Origin: Pseudomonas moorei
GTDB lineage: Bacteria > Pseudomonadota > Gammaproteobacteria > Pseudomonadales > Pseudomonadaceae
Assembly (NCBI RefSeq): GCF_008801475.1
Contig: NZ_VZPP01000003.1
Coordinates: forward strand, 372,001-436,000
Reading direction: 5' to 3'
DNA: 64,000 bases
This document shows positions 16,837-26,280 of the stretch, piece by piece. The stretch's first letter is position 1; each line of letters starts with the position of its first letter. The notes beneath the pieces are model-generated. The model searched no databases. It saw only the letters and a program-made list of their open reading frames with translations, and was not told the origin of the DNA. The translations under genes and the position numbers were made by a program.

Positions 16837-18573
16837 ATGTCTGATAAGAAACCCACCCTGCGCTCCGCCCAATGGTTTGGCACGGCCGACAAGAACGGCT
16901 TCATGTACCGCAGCTGGATGAAGAATCAGGGCATCGCCGACCACCAGTTCCACGGCAAGCCGATCATCGGCATCTGCAACACCTGGTCGGAACTGACGCC
17001 GTGCAACGCGCATTTCCGCCAGATTGCCGAGCACGTCAAACGCGGCGTGATCGAGGCCGGTGGTTTCCCCGTGGAATTCCCGGTGTTCTCCAATGGCGAA
17101 TCGAACCTGCGCCCCACCGCCATGCTCACCCGCAACCTGGCCAGCATGGACGTGGAAGAAGCCATTCGCGGCAACCCGATTGACGGCGTGGTGCTGCTGA
17201 CCGGCTGCGATAAAACCACCCCGGCGCTGTTGATGGGCGCGGCCAGTTGCGACGTGCCGGCCATCGTCGTCACCGGCGGACCGATGCTCAACGGCAAACA
17301 CAAGGGCAAGGACATTGGCTCGGGCACGGTAGTCTGGCAGCTCAGCGAACAGGTCAAGGCCGGCACCATCACGATCGATGATTTCCTTGCAGCCGAGGGC
17401 GGCATGTCGCGCTCCGCCGGCACCTGCAACACCATGGGCACCGCCTCGACCATGGCTTGCATGGCTGAAGCGCTGGGCACTTCCCTGCCCCACAACGCGG
17501 CGATTCCAGCCGTCGATGCGCGGCGTTATGTGCTGGCACACATGTCCGGCATGCGCGCCGTGGAAATGGTCCGCGAAGACCTGAAACTGTCGAAGATCCT
17601 GACCCGGGAAGCCTTCGAAAACGCTATTCGCGTCAATGCCGCCATTGGCGGATCGACCAACGCCGTGATCCACCTCAAAGCCATTGCCGGCCGCATCGGC
17701 GTGGAACTGGATCTCGACGATTGGACCCGCATCGGGCGCGGCATGCCGACCATCGTCGACCTACAGCCCTCCGGGCGTTTCCTGATGGAAGAGTTCTACT
17801 ACGCCGGTGGTTTGCCGGCGGTGTTGCGCCGTCTCGGCGAGGCCAATCTGATCCCGAACCCGAACGCCTTGACCGTCAACGGCAAGTCCATCGGCGAGAA
17901 CACCAGGGACGCACCGATCTACGGCGAAGATGAAGTGATCCGCACCCTCGACAACCCGATTCGCGCCGACGGTGGCATCTGCGTATTGCGCGGCAACCTG
18001 GCGCCCCTCGGTGCCGTACTCAAGCCTTCTGCTGCCACACCGGAATTGATGCAACATCGCGGGCGTGCGGTGGTGTTCGAGAACTTCGATATGTACAAGG
18101 CGCGGATCAACGACCCGGAGCTGGACGTCGACGCCAACTCGATACTGGTCATGAAAAACTGCGGACCCAAGGGTTATCCGGGCATGGCCGAGGTCGGCAA
18201 CATGGGCCTGCCAGCCAAACTGTTGGCCCAGGGCGTGACCGATATGGTGCGCATATCCGACGCACGCATGAGCGGCACGGCGTATGGCACCGTTGTCCTG
18301 CACGTAGCGCCGGAAGCGGCGGCGGGCGGCCCCTTGGCGGCGGTGAAGGAAGGTGACTGGATCGAACTCGATTGCACCAGTGGCCGCCTGCACCTGGACA
18401 TCCCGGACGCCGAACTGGCCGCACGCATGGCGGACCTGCAACCGCCTCAGCCATTGTTGGTGGGCGGTTATCGCCAGTTGTACATCGACCATGTCTTGCA
18501 GGCGGATCAGGGTTGCGACTTCGATTTCCTGGTCGGCTGCCGAGGGGCTGAAGTGCCACGTCACTCCCACTAA
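16837..18573 (+). CDS. IlvD/Edd family dehydratase, probable aldonate (L-arabinonate/D-xylonate-type) dehydratase
   Basis: 578 residues. Cys ligands of the Fe-S cluster are visible in GICNTWSEL, LTGCDKTTPA and GTCNTMGTAS. The core NAAIGGSTNAVIHLKAIAG and the C-terminal MKNCGPKGYPGMAEVGNM and SDARMSGTAYG segments are those of sugar-acid dehydratases rather than of IlvD. The enzyme would convert an aldonate to its 2-keto-3-deoxy form. It is transcribed away from the MFS, FAH and dehydrogenase genes and shares their operator region. Fe-S type ([2Fe-2S] or [4Fe-4S]) and sugar cannot be settled from sequence. Confidence 0.88.
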   Translation: MSDKKPTLRSAQWFGTADKNGFMYRSWMKNQGIADHQFHGKPIIGICNTWSELTPCNAHFRQIAEHVKRGVIEAGGFPVEFPVFSNGESNLRPTAMLTRNLASMDVEEAIRGNPIDGVVLLTGCDKTTPALLMGAASCDVPAIVVTGGPMLNGKHKGKDIGSGTVVWQLSEQVKAGTITIDDFLAAEGGMSRSAGTCNTMGTASTMACMAEALGTSLPHNAAIPAVDARRYVLAHMSGMRAVEMVREDLKLSKILTREAFENAIRVNAAIGGSTNAVIHLKAIAGRIGVELDLDDWTRIGRGMPTIVDLQPSGRFLMEEFYYAGGLPAVLRRLGEANLIPNPNALTVNGKSIGENTRDAPIYGEDEVIRTLDNPIRADGGICVLRGNLAPLGAVLKPSAATPELMQHRGRAVVFENFDMYKARINDPELDVDANSILVMKNCGPKGYPGMAEVGNMGLPAKLLAQGVTDMVRISDARMSGTAYGTVVLHVAPEAAAGGPLAAVKEGDWIELDCTSGRLHLDIPDAELAARMADLQPPQPLLVGGYRQLYIDHVLQADQGCDFDFLVGCRGAEVPRHSH

Positions 18574-18583
18574 CCCCACCCCC

Positions 18584-18685
18584 CTGTAGGAGCGAGCCTG
18601 CTCGCGATGGACGTAAACGATGACGCGCCCTGACTGAAAGCACGCGTCGCCTTCAAGTCCATCGCGAGCAGGCTCGCTCCTACGG
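18584..18685. repeat. REPIN, GGAGCGAGC class
   Basis: CTGTAGGAGCGAGCCTGCTC begins at 18584. The inverted copy CCATCGCGAGCAGGCTCGCT begins at 18659. It lies between the dehydratase and regulator genes. Confidence 0.9.
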
Positions 18686-18783
18686 TCGTTCTGCGCCAGT
18701 CAAAAACCGGCGCTAGCGACCGTCACCCGCCGCGCCTGTTATCATGCCCGGCATCTCCATCGCACAGGACCGCGCCATTCCCC

Positions 18784-19512
18784 ATGGACTACCGCAAACC
18801 TTCCGACCGCAAAAGCATGCATTCGCGCATCGTCCAGGAACTGGGCATGCAGATCGTCTCCGGACGCTTCAAGCCCGATGACAAACTGCCCGCCGAAGCC
18901 CTGTTGTGCGAGGAATATGCCGTCAGCCGGCCGGTGTTGCGCGAAGCCACTCGGGTGTTGGTCGCCAAAGGCCTGGTGTATTCCCGTCCACGGGTCGGCA
19001 CGGTGGTCAAACCGCGCAAAGACTGGCACATGCTTGATCCGGACGTGCTGCATTGGCTGATGCAAAGCAGTCCGCAGAACCAGTTCTTCGATCTGCTGAC
19101 CAGCGTGCGCAGCATCATCGAACCGGCCGCCGCCGCACTGGCCGCGCAATTCGCCACGGAGGCCGACATCGCATCCATCGCTGAGGCCTATCAACGCATG
19201 GAAGCCGCGCCAACGCCGGAAGCGCTGTTGCAACCGGACCTGGACTTCCACAGTCGCATCGCCGATGCGACCCACAACGACTTGCTGGCCAACCTGTGCA
19301 ACATGCTCTCGGTGGCCATTGCCGAAGCGTTGAAGCACTCGAACCAGCGGCCCAACCTGCATGAACTGGCGCTGCCACGACACAAGGCGATTTTGACCGC
19401 CATCGAGAATCGCGATGCGTTGGGTGCGCGACATGCGACCCTGGTGCAACTTGACGATGCGCGTAACGCATTGAATGTGGTGCTGGGCACTGACGACCAC
19501 AGCCTTCTGTAG
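18784..19512 (+). CDS. GntR/FCD family transcriptional regulator
   Basis: 242 residues. The winged helix-turn-helix (about 12-80; PAEALLCEEYAVSRPVLREATRVLVAKGLV) is followed by a helical FCD effector domain (about 100-230) with the metal- and ligand-binding pattern DLDFHSRIADATHNDLL and late His (LPRHKAIL). Members usually repress sugar-acid genes and release DNA on binding a pathway intermediate. Two TNGTNNNACNA sites in the 16644-16836 promoter region are its likely targets. Only a REPIN separates it from the dehydratase, so the two may share a transcript. Confidence 0.88.
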   Translation: MDYRKPSDRKSMHSRIVQELGMQIVSGRFKPDDKLPAEALLCEEYAVSRPVLREATRVLVAKGLVYSRPRVGTVVKPRKDWHMLDPDVLHWLMQSSPQNQFFDLLTSVRSIIEPAAAALAAQFATEADIASIAEAYQRMEAAPTPEALLQPDLDFHSRIADATHNDLLANLCNMLSVAIAEALKHSNQRPNLHELALPRHKAILTAIENRDALGARHATLVQLDDARNALNVVLGTDDHSLL

Positions 19513-19637
19513 ACGCTGACGTCGGGTCGCCGCATCGCAGCGATGGCGGTGGATCAGCGGCATCCATGCCGACGGTTGAACCGCTTCGCCGGTAGCCGGC
19601 TCCCACAGGATTTGAGGTGGAATTTGAGAAACAAAAA

Positions 19638-19663
19638 AGCCGCAACCAGGGTTGCGGCTTTTT
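19638..19663. terminator. Rho-independent terminator (bidirectional shape)
   Basis: AGCCGCAAC pairs with GTTGCGGCT around a short loop, flanked by A-rich and T-rich runs on either side. It lies directly after the RND exporter stop on the minus strand. It could also end the regulator transcript coming from the left. Confidence 0.8.
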
Positions 19664-19677
19664 CATTTCTTCGTGGA

Positions 19678-22062
19678 TCAGTGAGCAAACAGCGAATTGC
19701 CCTTCTGCCCCGCCAGTTTCTCCGGCTTGATCAGGAAGCGTGCCAGTGCTGGCAGCAGCCACAGTGCACCGAACATGTTCCAGAGCAGCATGAAGGTCAG
19801 CATCAGGCCCATGTCGGCCTGGAACTTGATGGCCGAGAAGATCCAGGTGCACACGCCGATGGCCAGGCACAGGCCGGTGAACAGTACGGCCTTACCGGTG
19901 GACTTCAGCGTCTGGTAGTAAGCCTCTTGCAGCGGCAGACCGGCACGCAGGAAGCTTTCCAGGCGGCTGTAGATGTAGATCCCGTAGTCCACGCCAATCC
20001 CCACCCCGAGCGCCACGACCGGCAGCGTCGCGACTTTTACGCCGATGCCCATGAAGGCCATCAGGGCGTTGCCCAGTACCGACGTCAGCACCAGCGGCAG
20101 CACGATGCACAAGGTCGCCGCCCAGGAGCGGAAGGTGATCATGCACATGGTCGCCACGCAGATGTAGACCAGGATCAGGATGGTCAGCTCGGATTCCTTG
20201 ATCACCTCGTTGGTGGCCGCCTCGATACCGGCGTTACCGGCGGCGAGGAGGAATTCCAGGCCATCCTTGTTGTTGGCCTTGGCGAATTCCTGCACCGCAT
20301 GCACGGCGCGATTCAGGGTCTCGGCCTTGTGATCGTTGAGGAACACCAGCACCGGCGCCAACGAGCAGCTGTTGTTGTACAAACCGTCAGCCCGGGCAAT
20401 GGAGTTGTTCAGCACGTCAGGGTTGCGCGACAGGGTTTCCCACTTCAGGTTGCCCTCGTTCATGCCCTTGATCATTTGCTTGGACACCGTCACCAGGGAG
20501 ATCGCCGATTGCACGCCCTCGGTGTTCTGCATCTTCCACATCAGTTCGTCGATCGGCGCCATGGCTTCGTAGCGCGAGCAACCTTCAGCCTTGGTCTTGA
20601 CCATCACCACCAATACATCGGAGCTGGTCGAGTAATTGTTGATGATGAAGTTGTTGTCCTTGTTGTAACGCGAGTCCGGACGCAGCTCCGGCGCGCCCTG
20701 GTCAAGGTCACCGATCTTGAGGTTCTGGCTGTACCAGAGGCCGCCACCGAAGGCGATCAGCGCCAGCAGAATGGAGACCGGTGCGACTTTGGCGCTGGCA
20801 AAATTGGCCAACAGACGCCAGAACGGATGTTCGCGGTGAGCATCCTTCTTGCTGCGCTCGACGGCGCGCTTGCTGATGCCGACGTAGGAAATTGCCACCG
20901 GCAAGAGGATCAGGTTGGTGAACACGATCACCGCTACGCCGATGGACGCGCCGATGGCCAGCTCGCGGATCACGCCGATGTCGATGATCAGCAACGTGAT
21001 GAAGCCAACCGCATCCGCGAGAATCGCGATCATCCCCGGCAGGAACAGTTGGCGGAAGGTGCGGCGCGCAGCGGTCAGGGCGTTGTCCGCATCACTGGAT
21101 TGCAGGGCAATGCCGTTGATCTTCTGTACGCCATGGGAAATACCGATGGCGAAGATCAGGAACGGTACCAGCATCGAGTAGGGATCAAGCCCGAAGCCGA
21201 AGAAGTGCATCAACCCGAGCTGCCAGACCACCGCCACCAGCGTCGTACTCAACACGGCCACCGTACTGCGCATGCAGTTGGTGAACCAGTACAACAGGAT
21301 CAGGGTAATGACGAAGGCGATGCCGAAGAACATCACCACCATCACCAGGCCATCGATCAGGTCGCCCACTTTCTTGGCGAAGCCGACGATGTGAATCTTG
21401 ATGTGGGGGTTCTGCGCTTCGAACTTGTTACGGATCTTGTCTTCGAGTTCGTGGGAAAACTTGCGGTAGTCCAGCGCCAGCAACTTGCCCTGGTCCTGTG
21501 GGTCCGGGTAGGCCTCCAGCAGCGGGATGTCGACGATGCTCGACTTGAAGTCGTTGGATACCAGGCGCCCGACCTGTCCGGACTTGAGCACGTTGTTGCG
21601 CAGCAGGTCGAGGCTGGCTTGCGAACCGTTGTAACTCTGCGGGATCACCTCACCACCGGCGAAGCCCTCCTCGGTCACTTCGGTCCAGCGTACGCTCGGG
21701 CTCCACAGCGACTTGAGGCCGGAACGGTCGACGCCGGAAATGTAGAACACCTCGTCGTTGATCTGACGCAGGGTCTCCATGTATTCCTTGGAGAAGATGT
21801 CGCCGTCTGTGGCTTCCACGGAAATCCGCACGGTGTTGCCCAGGTTCGCCAGATCGTTGCGGTGCTCCATCATCTTTTGAATGAACGGATGCTCGAGCGG
21901 GATCATTTTCTCGAAGCTGGTCGATGGCCTGATCAGCGTCGCCTGCCAGAACAGGAAGATGCTGACCAGCAGGCAGATCGTGATCACTGCCGGGCGGTTG
22001 TTGAAAATCAGGCGCTCAAGAAACGTCGCCTTGTCTTGATGATGAGTGCTCAAGGAAGTCAT
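19678..22062 (-). CDS. RND superfamily exporter, MMPL type
   Basis: 794 residues with the two-fold RND plan. One membrane helix near residue 28-45 is followed by a large periplasmic loop and helices 2-6 (from GLVMVVMFFGIAFVITLILL). The second half repeats this (helix near 423-440, loop, then ELTILILVYICVATMCMITF to the end). Charged and glycine-rich motifs (VALGVGIGVDYGIYIYSRLE) match the MMPL/HpnN-like group that moves lipids or hydrophobic compounds. It forms a pair with the BNR-repeat gene 28 bases upstream. Cargo is unknown; no membrane-fusion or outer-membrane partner is present. Confidence 0.85.
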   Translation of the reverse strand: MTSLSTHHQDKATFLERLIFNNRPAVITICLLVSIFLFWQATLIRPSTSFEKMIPLEHPFIQKMMEHRNDLANLGNTVRISVEATDGDIFSKEYMETLRQINDEVFYISGVDRSGLKSLWSPSVRWTEVTEEGFAGGEVIPQSYNGSQASLDLLRNNVLKSGQVGRLVSNDFKSSIVDIPLLEAYPDPQDQGKLLALDYRKFSHELEDKIRNKFEAQNPHIKIHIVGFAKKVGDLIDGLVMVVMFFGIAFVITLILLYWFTNCMRSTVAVLSTTLVAVVWQLGLMHFFGFGLDPYSMLVPFLIFAIGISHGVQKINGIALQSSDADNALTAARRTFRQLFLPGMIAILADAVGFITLLIIDIGVIRELAIGASIGVAVIVFTNLILLPVAISYVGISKRAVERSKKDAHREHPFWRLLANFASAKVAPVSILLALIAFGGGLWYSQNLKIGDLDQGAPELRPDSRYNKDNNFIINNYSTSSDVLVVMVKTKAEGCSRYEAMAPIDELMWKMQNTEGVQSAISLVTVSKQMIKGMNEGNLKWETLSRNPDVLNNSIARADGLYNNSCSLAPVLVFLNDHKAETLNRAVHAVQEFAKANNKDGLEFLLAAGNAGIEAATNEVIKESELTILILVYICVATMCMITFRSWAATLCIVLPLVLTSVLGNALMAFMGIGVKVATLPVVALGVGIGVDYGIYIYSRLESFLRAGLPLQEAYYQTLKSTGKAVLFTGLCLAIGVCTWIFSAIKFQADMGLMLTFMLLWNMFGALWLLPALARFLIKPEKLAGQKGNSLFAH

Positions 22063-22090
22063 AGCCCCGCCTTCTTATTATTAACCCGGC

Positions 22091-23143
22091 TCATTTGCCC
22101 AGCTCGGCGCCGTTTGGCGAAGTGGCGTGAACGCCGCCCTGTCCGGTCAGAATCAGATTGCCATTCCCGGCGGCAGTGACCGACGAGAGGGAAATGCGAT
22201 CCCGACGATTGAATACGCTGAAAGTCTCGCCGTTGTCGCTGCTGCTGATCACCGAACCGCCGTTGCCGACGATCACGATCGAACCGTCTTCCAGCAGCGT
22301 GCCACCGGACAGACCGAATTCCAGGTCACCGCGTTCGGCCTTGAGTTCGATTTGCTGCCAGGTGCTGCCGAAATCGGTGGAGCGATAGAGATTGCCGCGC
22401 AGCCCGTAAGCCAGCAGCGTATTGGCCTGTGCGGTGCCGATCACACCGAACAGCGACCCCTGGTAAGGACCTTGGAGTTTTTCCCAGGTCTGGCCCCAAT
22501 CGGCGGAGCGGAACATGCTGCCCTGCTCGCCAACGATGAACAGCCCGGCATCCTTGACCGCCGCGATGGCGTTGAGGTGGTACTGGTCTTCGTTGTCCAG
22601 GCGATCGCTGGCATCTTCCCAGTGCTTGCCGCCGTCGGTGGTTTCCATCAACGACCCGTAGGCGCCCACGGCAAAGCCGCTGTTGACGTCCTTGAACCAG
22701 ACATCGAGCAGCGGCGATTCGCGTTTCAGATCTTCGAATTGCTTGGTCCAGGTGACGCCACCGTCCTCGCTGGCGAGGATCTGCGCGTCATGACCGACGG
22801 CCCAGCCATGCTTGTTATCGACAAAGAACACCGACGTCAGCAGTTGCCGGGTGGGCACCTTGGCCTGAACCCAGGTCGCGCCTTTGTCGTCGGAATAGAG
22901 AATGTGACCGCGATCCCCGACCGCCACCAGGCGCGAGCCTGCGTGCACGACATCGAGTATCAGGCTTTTGCTGGCCTTGGCCGATTCAACGGAATAAACA
23001 ACGTCGGATGCCGGCGCGTCAGCGGCCAGCACTGGCGCCGACACCATGGCACAGCCGAACAGCGAGAGCGCTGTGGCCAGCAACGCGAATTTGCGTATTG
23101 CCGGCGGGCGGCAGATACCCACACCCATGACAGGCTCACTCAT
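22091..23143 (-). CDS. YCF48/BNR-repeat protein
   Basis: 350 residues. A signal peptide with LATALSLFGCAM could be a lipoprotein or Sec type; the mature protein begins near APVLAADAP. The body carries repeated Asp-box blades (SDDKGATWVQ, SEDGGVTWTK, TTDGGKHWED, SADWGQTWEK, SSDNGETFSV), giving a beta-propeller like the photosystem-II assembly factor YCF48. It is the first gene of the pair with the RND exporter and likely acts in the periplasm as its partner. In many Pseudomonas loci such pairs travel with DUF1302 and DUF1329 genes, which are absent here. Confidence 0.82.
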   Translation of the reverse strand: MSEPVMGVGICRPPAIRKFALLATALSLFGCAMVSAPVLAADAPASDVVYSVESAKASKSLILDVVHAGSRLVAVGDRGHILYSDDKGATWVQAKVPTRQLLTSVFFVDNKHGWAVGHDAQILASEDGGVTWTKQFEDLKRESPLLDVWFKDVNSGFAVGAYGSLMETTDGGKHWEDASDRLDNEDQYHLNAIAAVKDAGLFIVGEQGSMFRSADWGQTWEKLQGPYQGSLFGVIGTAQANTLLAYGLRGNLYRSTDFGSTWQQIELKAERGDLEFGLSGGTLLEDGSIVIVGNGGSVISSSDNGETFSVFNRRDRISLSSVTAAGNGNLILTGQGGVHATSPNGAELGK

Positions 23144-23430
23144 AGACCTTCCCCCATTATTATTGTTAGGTCGTTCAACCTTTCAGGGCGCCGACAGGGT
23201 GCTCGCCGTGATTGACTGTTTCGGAGCATAGTCCTGAAACCCGCAATCCAGAGCCCCTTCGGAAGCTGGCTTATCCTATCGGTGTTTTTGAAGGGCTGAC
23301 AATCGACGGCACGTTATGTTTTGTTAACTGAAGGGATAACGGGCGCGGGTGAATGAGGGGGTATCAGGAAGGATGATGGTGTCTGGGTCGAGATCATCGC
23401 GAGCTGGCTCAGGAGGATGTAACGCCATAC

Positions 23431-23571
23431 CTGTAGGAGCGAGCCGGCTCACGATGGACTCAAGTGCGCCGCGTTTATCCAGATCACACGCGTTATCGTT
23501 GACGACCATCGCCAGCAGGCTGGCTCCTGCCAGGATCAGACAGAACCCTGTAGAAGCGAGCTTGCTCGAGG
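23431..23571. repeat. Degenerate REP cluster
   Basis: CTGTAGGAGCGAGCCGGCTC (from 23431) faces the inverted CCATCGCCAGCAGGCTGGCT (from 23506). A third direct unit, CTGTAGAAGCGAGCTTGCTC, starts at 23548. The sequence has drifted more than in other REPINs in the window. Confidence 0.7.
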
Positions 23572-23580
23572 TTTAGGCAC

Positions 23581-23603
23581 CGCGCAGTGACTGGCACTGC
23601 GCG
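23581..23603. terminator. Stem-loop after pepN
   Basis: CGCGCAGTG (23581-23589) pairs with CACTGCGCG (23595-23603) around ACTGG, 10 bases past the pepN stop. There is no T-run, so it may be an attenuating or 3'-stabilising hairpin rather than a full terminator. Confidence 0.5.
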
Positions 23604-23612
23604 CAAAAGGCA

Positions 23613-26270
23613 TCAAGCCAGGCTTTTGCTGACCACTTCAAACACATCGCTGGACAGCTGGCCGGAAGCACGAATGCGCTCCAGCTCGCCTTTCATCAAG
23701 GCCTGGCGGGCGCTGTCGTACTTGCGCCAGCGGGTCAGCGGTGCCAGTTGGCGGGAAGCGATCTGCGGGTTGAAGCTGTTCAACTCGATCACCAGGTCTG
23801 CCAGGAAGCGATACCCGGAACCGTCGGCCGCATGGAAGTTGATCAGGTTCTGCCCGGCGAATGCGCCTACCAGTGCCCGCACCTTGTTCGGGTTCTTGAT
23901 GTTGAACGCCGGATGCTGCATCAACGCCTTGACCCGCTCCAGGCCACCTGGCAACACGCTGCCCGCCTGGACACTGAACCACTGGTCCATGACCAGCGGG
24001 TTGTCCTTGAAGTGCTCGGCGAAACTGCTCAACGCCTTGGCCTTCTGCTCTTCGAACGGCGAATTGACCAGCACCGCGAGTGCGGTCAAGCGCTCGGTCA
24101 TGTTGTCGCAGGTGTCGAACTGCTCCAGTGTCGCCGCCAGGACTTCAGGCTTGCCGCTGAGCATCAGGTACGACAGCGCAATGTTCTGCAGCGCTCGGCG
24201 GGCAAAATGCTCGGCCTCGGCCACGTACGGGGTCTGCTTCGACAGATCGCGGTTGGCCTGATAGCGCGTCCACAGGCCGTCGAACAACGCTTCGGCCAGT
24301 TGCTTGCGGGCAAACTCGCGGGCGATGTGAATGGCCTCGACGTCGGCCACTTCGCTGATTTCGGTCAGATAGGCTTCGCTTGGCAGCGAGAGCATTTCCG
24401 CGACCATCGCTTGATCCAGCGAATCGTCGGACAGCACGGTGCGCAAGGCCGAAACCAGACGCTGATCGAGCACCAGCGCTTCACCCTTTTGCTGCTGGGC
24501 AATCAGTTCCTGCAGCACTTGCACCGACAATTGCTGGCCAGCATCCCAACGATTGAACCCGTCGCTGTCGTGCTGCATCAGGAACATCAGTTGGTCGCGG
24601 TTGTACGGGAAGCTCAGTTTTACCGGCGCCGAGAAGCCTCGCAGCAGCGACGGCAGCGGTTGTTCGGCGATGTCGACGAAGGTGAAGGTCTGCTCGGCTT
24701 CGGTCACGGAAAGCACCCGGGTAGTGCCCTGGGCGCTGGCTTCGCCGTGAAGGCGCAAGGCGATTTCGTTGCCCTGGCTGTCCAGCAGGCCCAGCTCGAC
24801 CGGGATCACGAACGGCAGTTTCTGAACCTTGTCCGGCGTTTCCGGGCAGCTCTGGCGGAAGGTCAGGCTGTAGGTCCTGGCCGCCGCGTCGTAGGACTCG
24901 CTCACCGCCAGGCGTGGCGTGCCTGCCTGGCTGTACCAGCGCTTGAACTGGGTCAGGTCAACGCCATTGGCGTCTTCCATGGCCTTGATGAAGTCGTCGC
25001 AGGTCACGGCCTGGCCGTCGTGGCGCTCGAAGTACAGGTCGCTGCCTTTACGGAACCCTTCGGCGCCGAGCAAGGTGTGGATCATGCCGACCACTTCCGA
25101 ACCCTTTTCGTACACGGTCAGGGTGTAGAAGTTGGAAATTTCGATGAAGCTGTCCGGACGCACCGCGTGGGCCATGGGGCCGGCGTCTTCGGCGAATTGG
25201 TGAGTGCGCAGGTACGCCACGTCCTGGATGCGCTTGACCGTGGCCGAGTTCATGTCGGCAGAGAAATGCGAATCGCGGAAAACCGTGAAGCCTTCCTTGA
25301 GCGACAACTGGAACCAGTCGCGGCAGGTCACGCGGTTGCCCGACCAGTTGTGGAAGTACTCGTGGGCAACGATCGCCTCGACCCGCTGGTGCGCGGCATC
25401 GGTGGCGGTTTCGGCCCGGGCCAGCACGGCGCTGGAGTTGAAGATGTTGAGGCCCTTGTTCTCCATCGCGCCCATGTTGAAGTCGTTCACGGCAACGATC
25501 ATGAAGATGTCCAGGTCGTATTCGCGACCGTAGACCTCTTCGTCCCAGCGCATGGACTTTTTCAGGCTGTTCATGGCGTGCTGGCACTTGTCGATGTTTT
25601 CCGGCTCGACATAGATGCGCAGCGCCACGGAGCGCCCGGTCATGGTGGTGAAGCTGTCCTCGACACACCACAGATCACCGGCCACCAGCGCGAACAGGTA
25701 CGCCGGCTTCTTGAACGGGTCCTCCCAGGTCGCCCAGTGCCGGCCATCTTCGCCAGGCCCCGAGGCAATCGGGTTGCCGTTGGACAGCAGCACCGGATAG
25801 CTGTGCTGCTCGGCGACCACGGTGGTGGTGAACGTGCTCATCACGTCCGGACGGTCGAGGTAATAGGTGATCTTGCGGAAGCCTTCGGCCTCGCACTGGG
25901 TGCAGAACATCGTGCCGGATTTGTACAGGCCTTCCAGCGCGGTGTTGGTTTCCGGGTGGATCCTGACGCTGGTGTCGACCGTGAAGGTGGTGCTGGTCGG
26001 GTGCAGGGTCAGGTGATTCTCGGTCAACTGGTAATCCGCGATGCCCAGTTCGCGATCAGCCAGCGTCACCGACAGCAGTTCCAGTTGCTGGCCGTCCAGC
26101 ACCAGCGGCGGCAGGCCCGGACCGCGCTCGGGATTGCGGCGCATCACCAGTTGCGCATGGACCAGGCTGTGGTCCTCGAACAACTCGAAGGTCAGGTGCG
26201 TTTCGTCGATCAGGTACTCGGGTGCCTGATAGTCCTTGAGGTAGATCATCTTCGGTTGTTCGGTGCGCAT
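23613..26270 (-). CDS. pepN: Aminopeptidase N
   Basis: M1-family zinc aminopeptidase of 885 residues, the size of E. coli PepN. The substrate-binding GAMEN motif (MGAMENKGLNIF, near 265) and zinc site HEYFH (about 302-306) with the downstream Glu in LKEGFTVFRD are intact. An all-helical C-terminal domain fills the rest. It trims N-terminal residues from peptides in the cytosol. It is the last gene of the nadK-pepN run and starts 10 bases after the DUF2797 stop. The start MRTEQPKMIYLKDYQ matches the known Pseudomonas N-terminus. Confidence 0.97.
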   Translation of the reverse strand: MRTEQPKMIYLKDYQAPEYLIDETHLTFELFEDHSLVHAQLVMRRNPERGPGLPPLVLDGQQLELLSVTLADRELGIADYQLTENHLTLHPTSTTFTVDTSVRIHPETNTALEGLYKSGTMFCTQCEAEGFRKITYYLDRPDVMSTFTTTVVAEQHSYPVLLSNGNPIASGPGEDGRHWATWEDPFKKPAYLFALVAGDLWCVEDSFTTMTGRSVALRIYVEPENIDKCQHAMNSLKKSMRWDEEVYGREYDLDIFMIVAVNDFNMGAMENKGLNIFNSSAVLARAETATDAAHQRVEAIVAHEYFHNWSGNRVTCRDWFQLSLKEGFTVFRDSHFSADMNSATVKRIQDVAYLRTHQFAEDAGPMAHAVRPDSFIEISNFYTLTVYEKGSEVVGMIHTLLGAEGFRKGSDLYFERHDGQAVTCDDFIKAMEDANGVDLTQFKRWYSQAGTPRLAVSESYDAAARTYSLTFRQSCPETPDKVQKLPFVIPVELGLLDSQGNEIALRLHGEASAQGTTRVLSVTEAEQTFTFVDIAEQPLPSLLRGFSAPVKLSFPYNRDQLMFLMQHDSDGFNRWDAGQQLSVQVLQELIAQQQKGEALVLDQRLVSALRTVLSDDSLDQAMVAEMLSLPSEAYLTEISEVADVEAIHIAREFARKQLAEALFDGLWTRYQANRDLSKQTPYVAEAEHFARRALQNIALSYLMLSGKPEVLAATLEQFDTCDNMTERLTALAVLVNSPFEEQKAKALSSFAEHFKDNPLVMDQWFSVQAGSVLPGGLERVKALMQHPAFNIKNPNKVRALVGAFAGQNLINFHAADGSGYRFLADLVIELNSFNPQIASRQLAPLTRWRKYDSARQALMKGELERIRASGQLSSDVFEVVSKSLA

Positions 26271-26280
26271 GCTGGAGTCC

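Larger units (their letters stand above)
23144..23612. other. 469-base gap with degenerate REP units and a hairpin; no gene seen
   Basis: No coding frame with a ribosome site was found. The right half is made of REP-like units at about 23391-23416, 23431-23457, 23506-23534 (inverted) and 23548-23571, all imperfect. The left half should hold the promoter of the BNR/RND pair, but no clear -35/-10 was found. Confidence 0.7.

Noticed and set aside
19543..22179. 878-codon plus-strand frame across the RND exporter
   Set aside because: Rich in His, Gln, Arg and Asp as expected from the reverse complement of a membrane protein; no family features.
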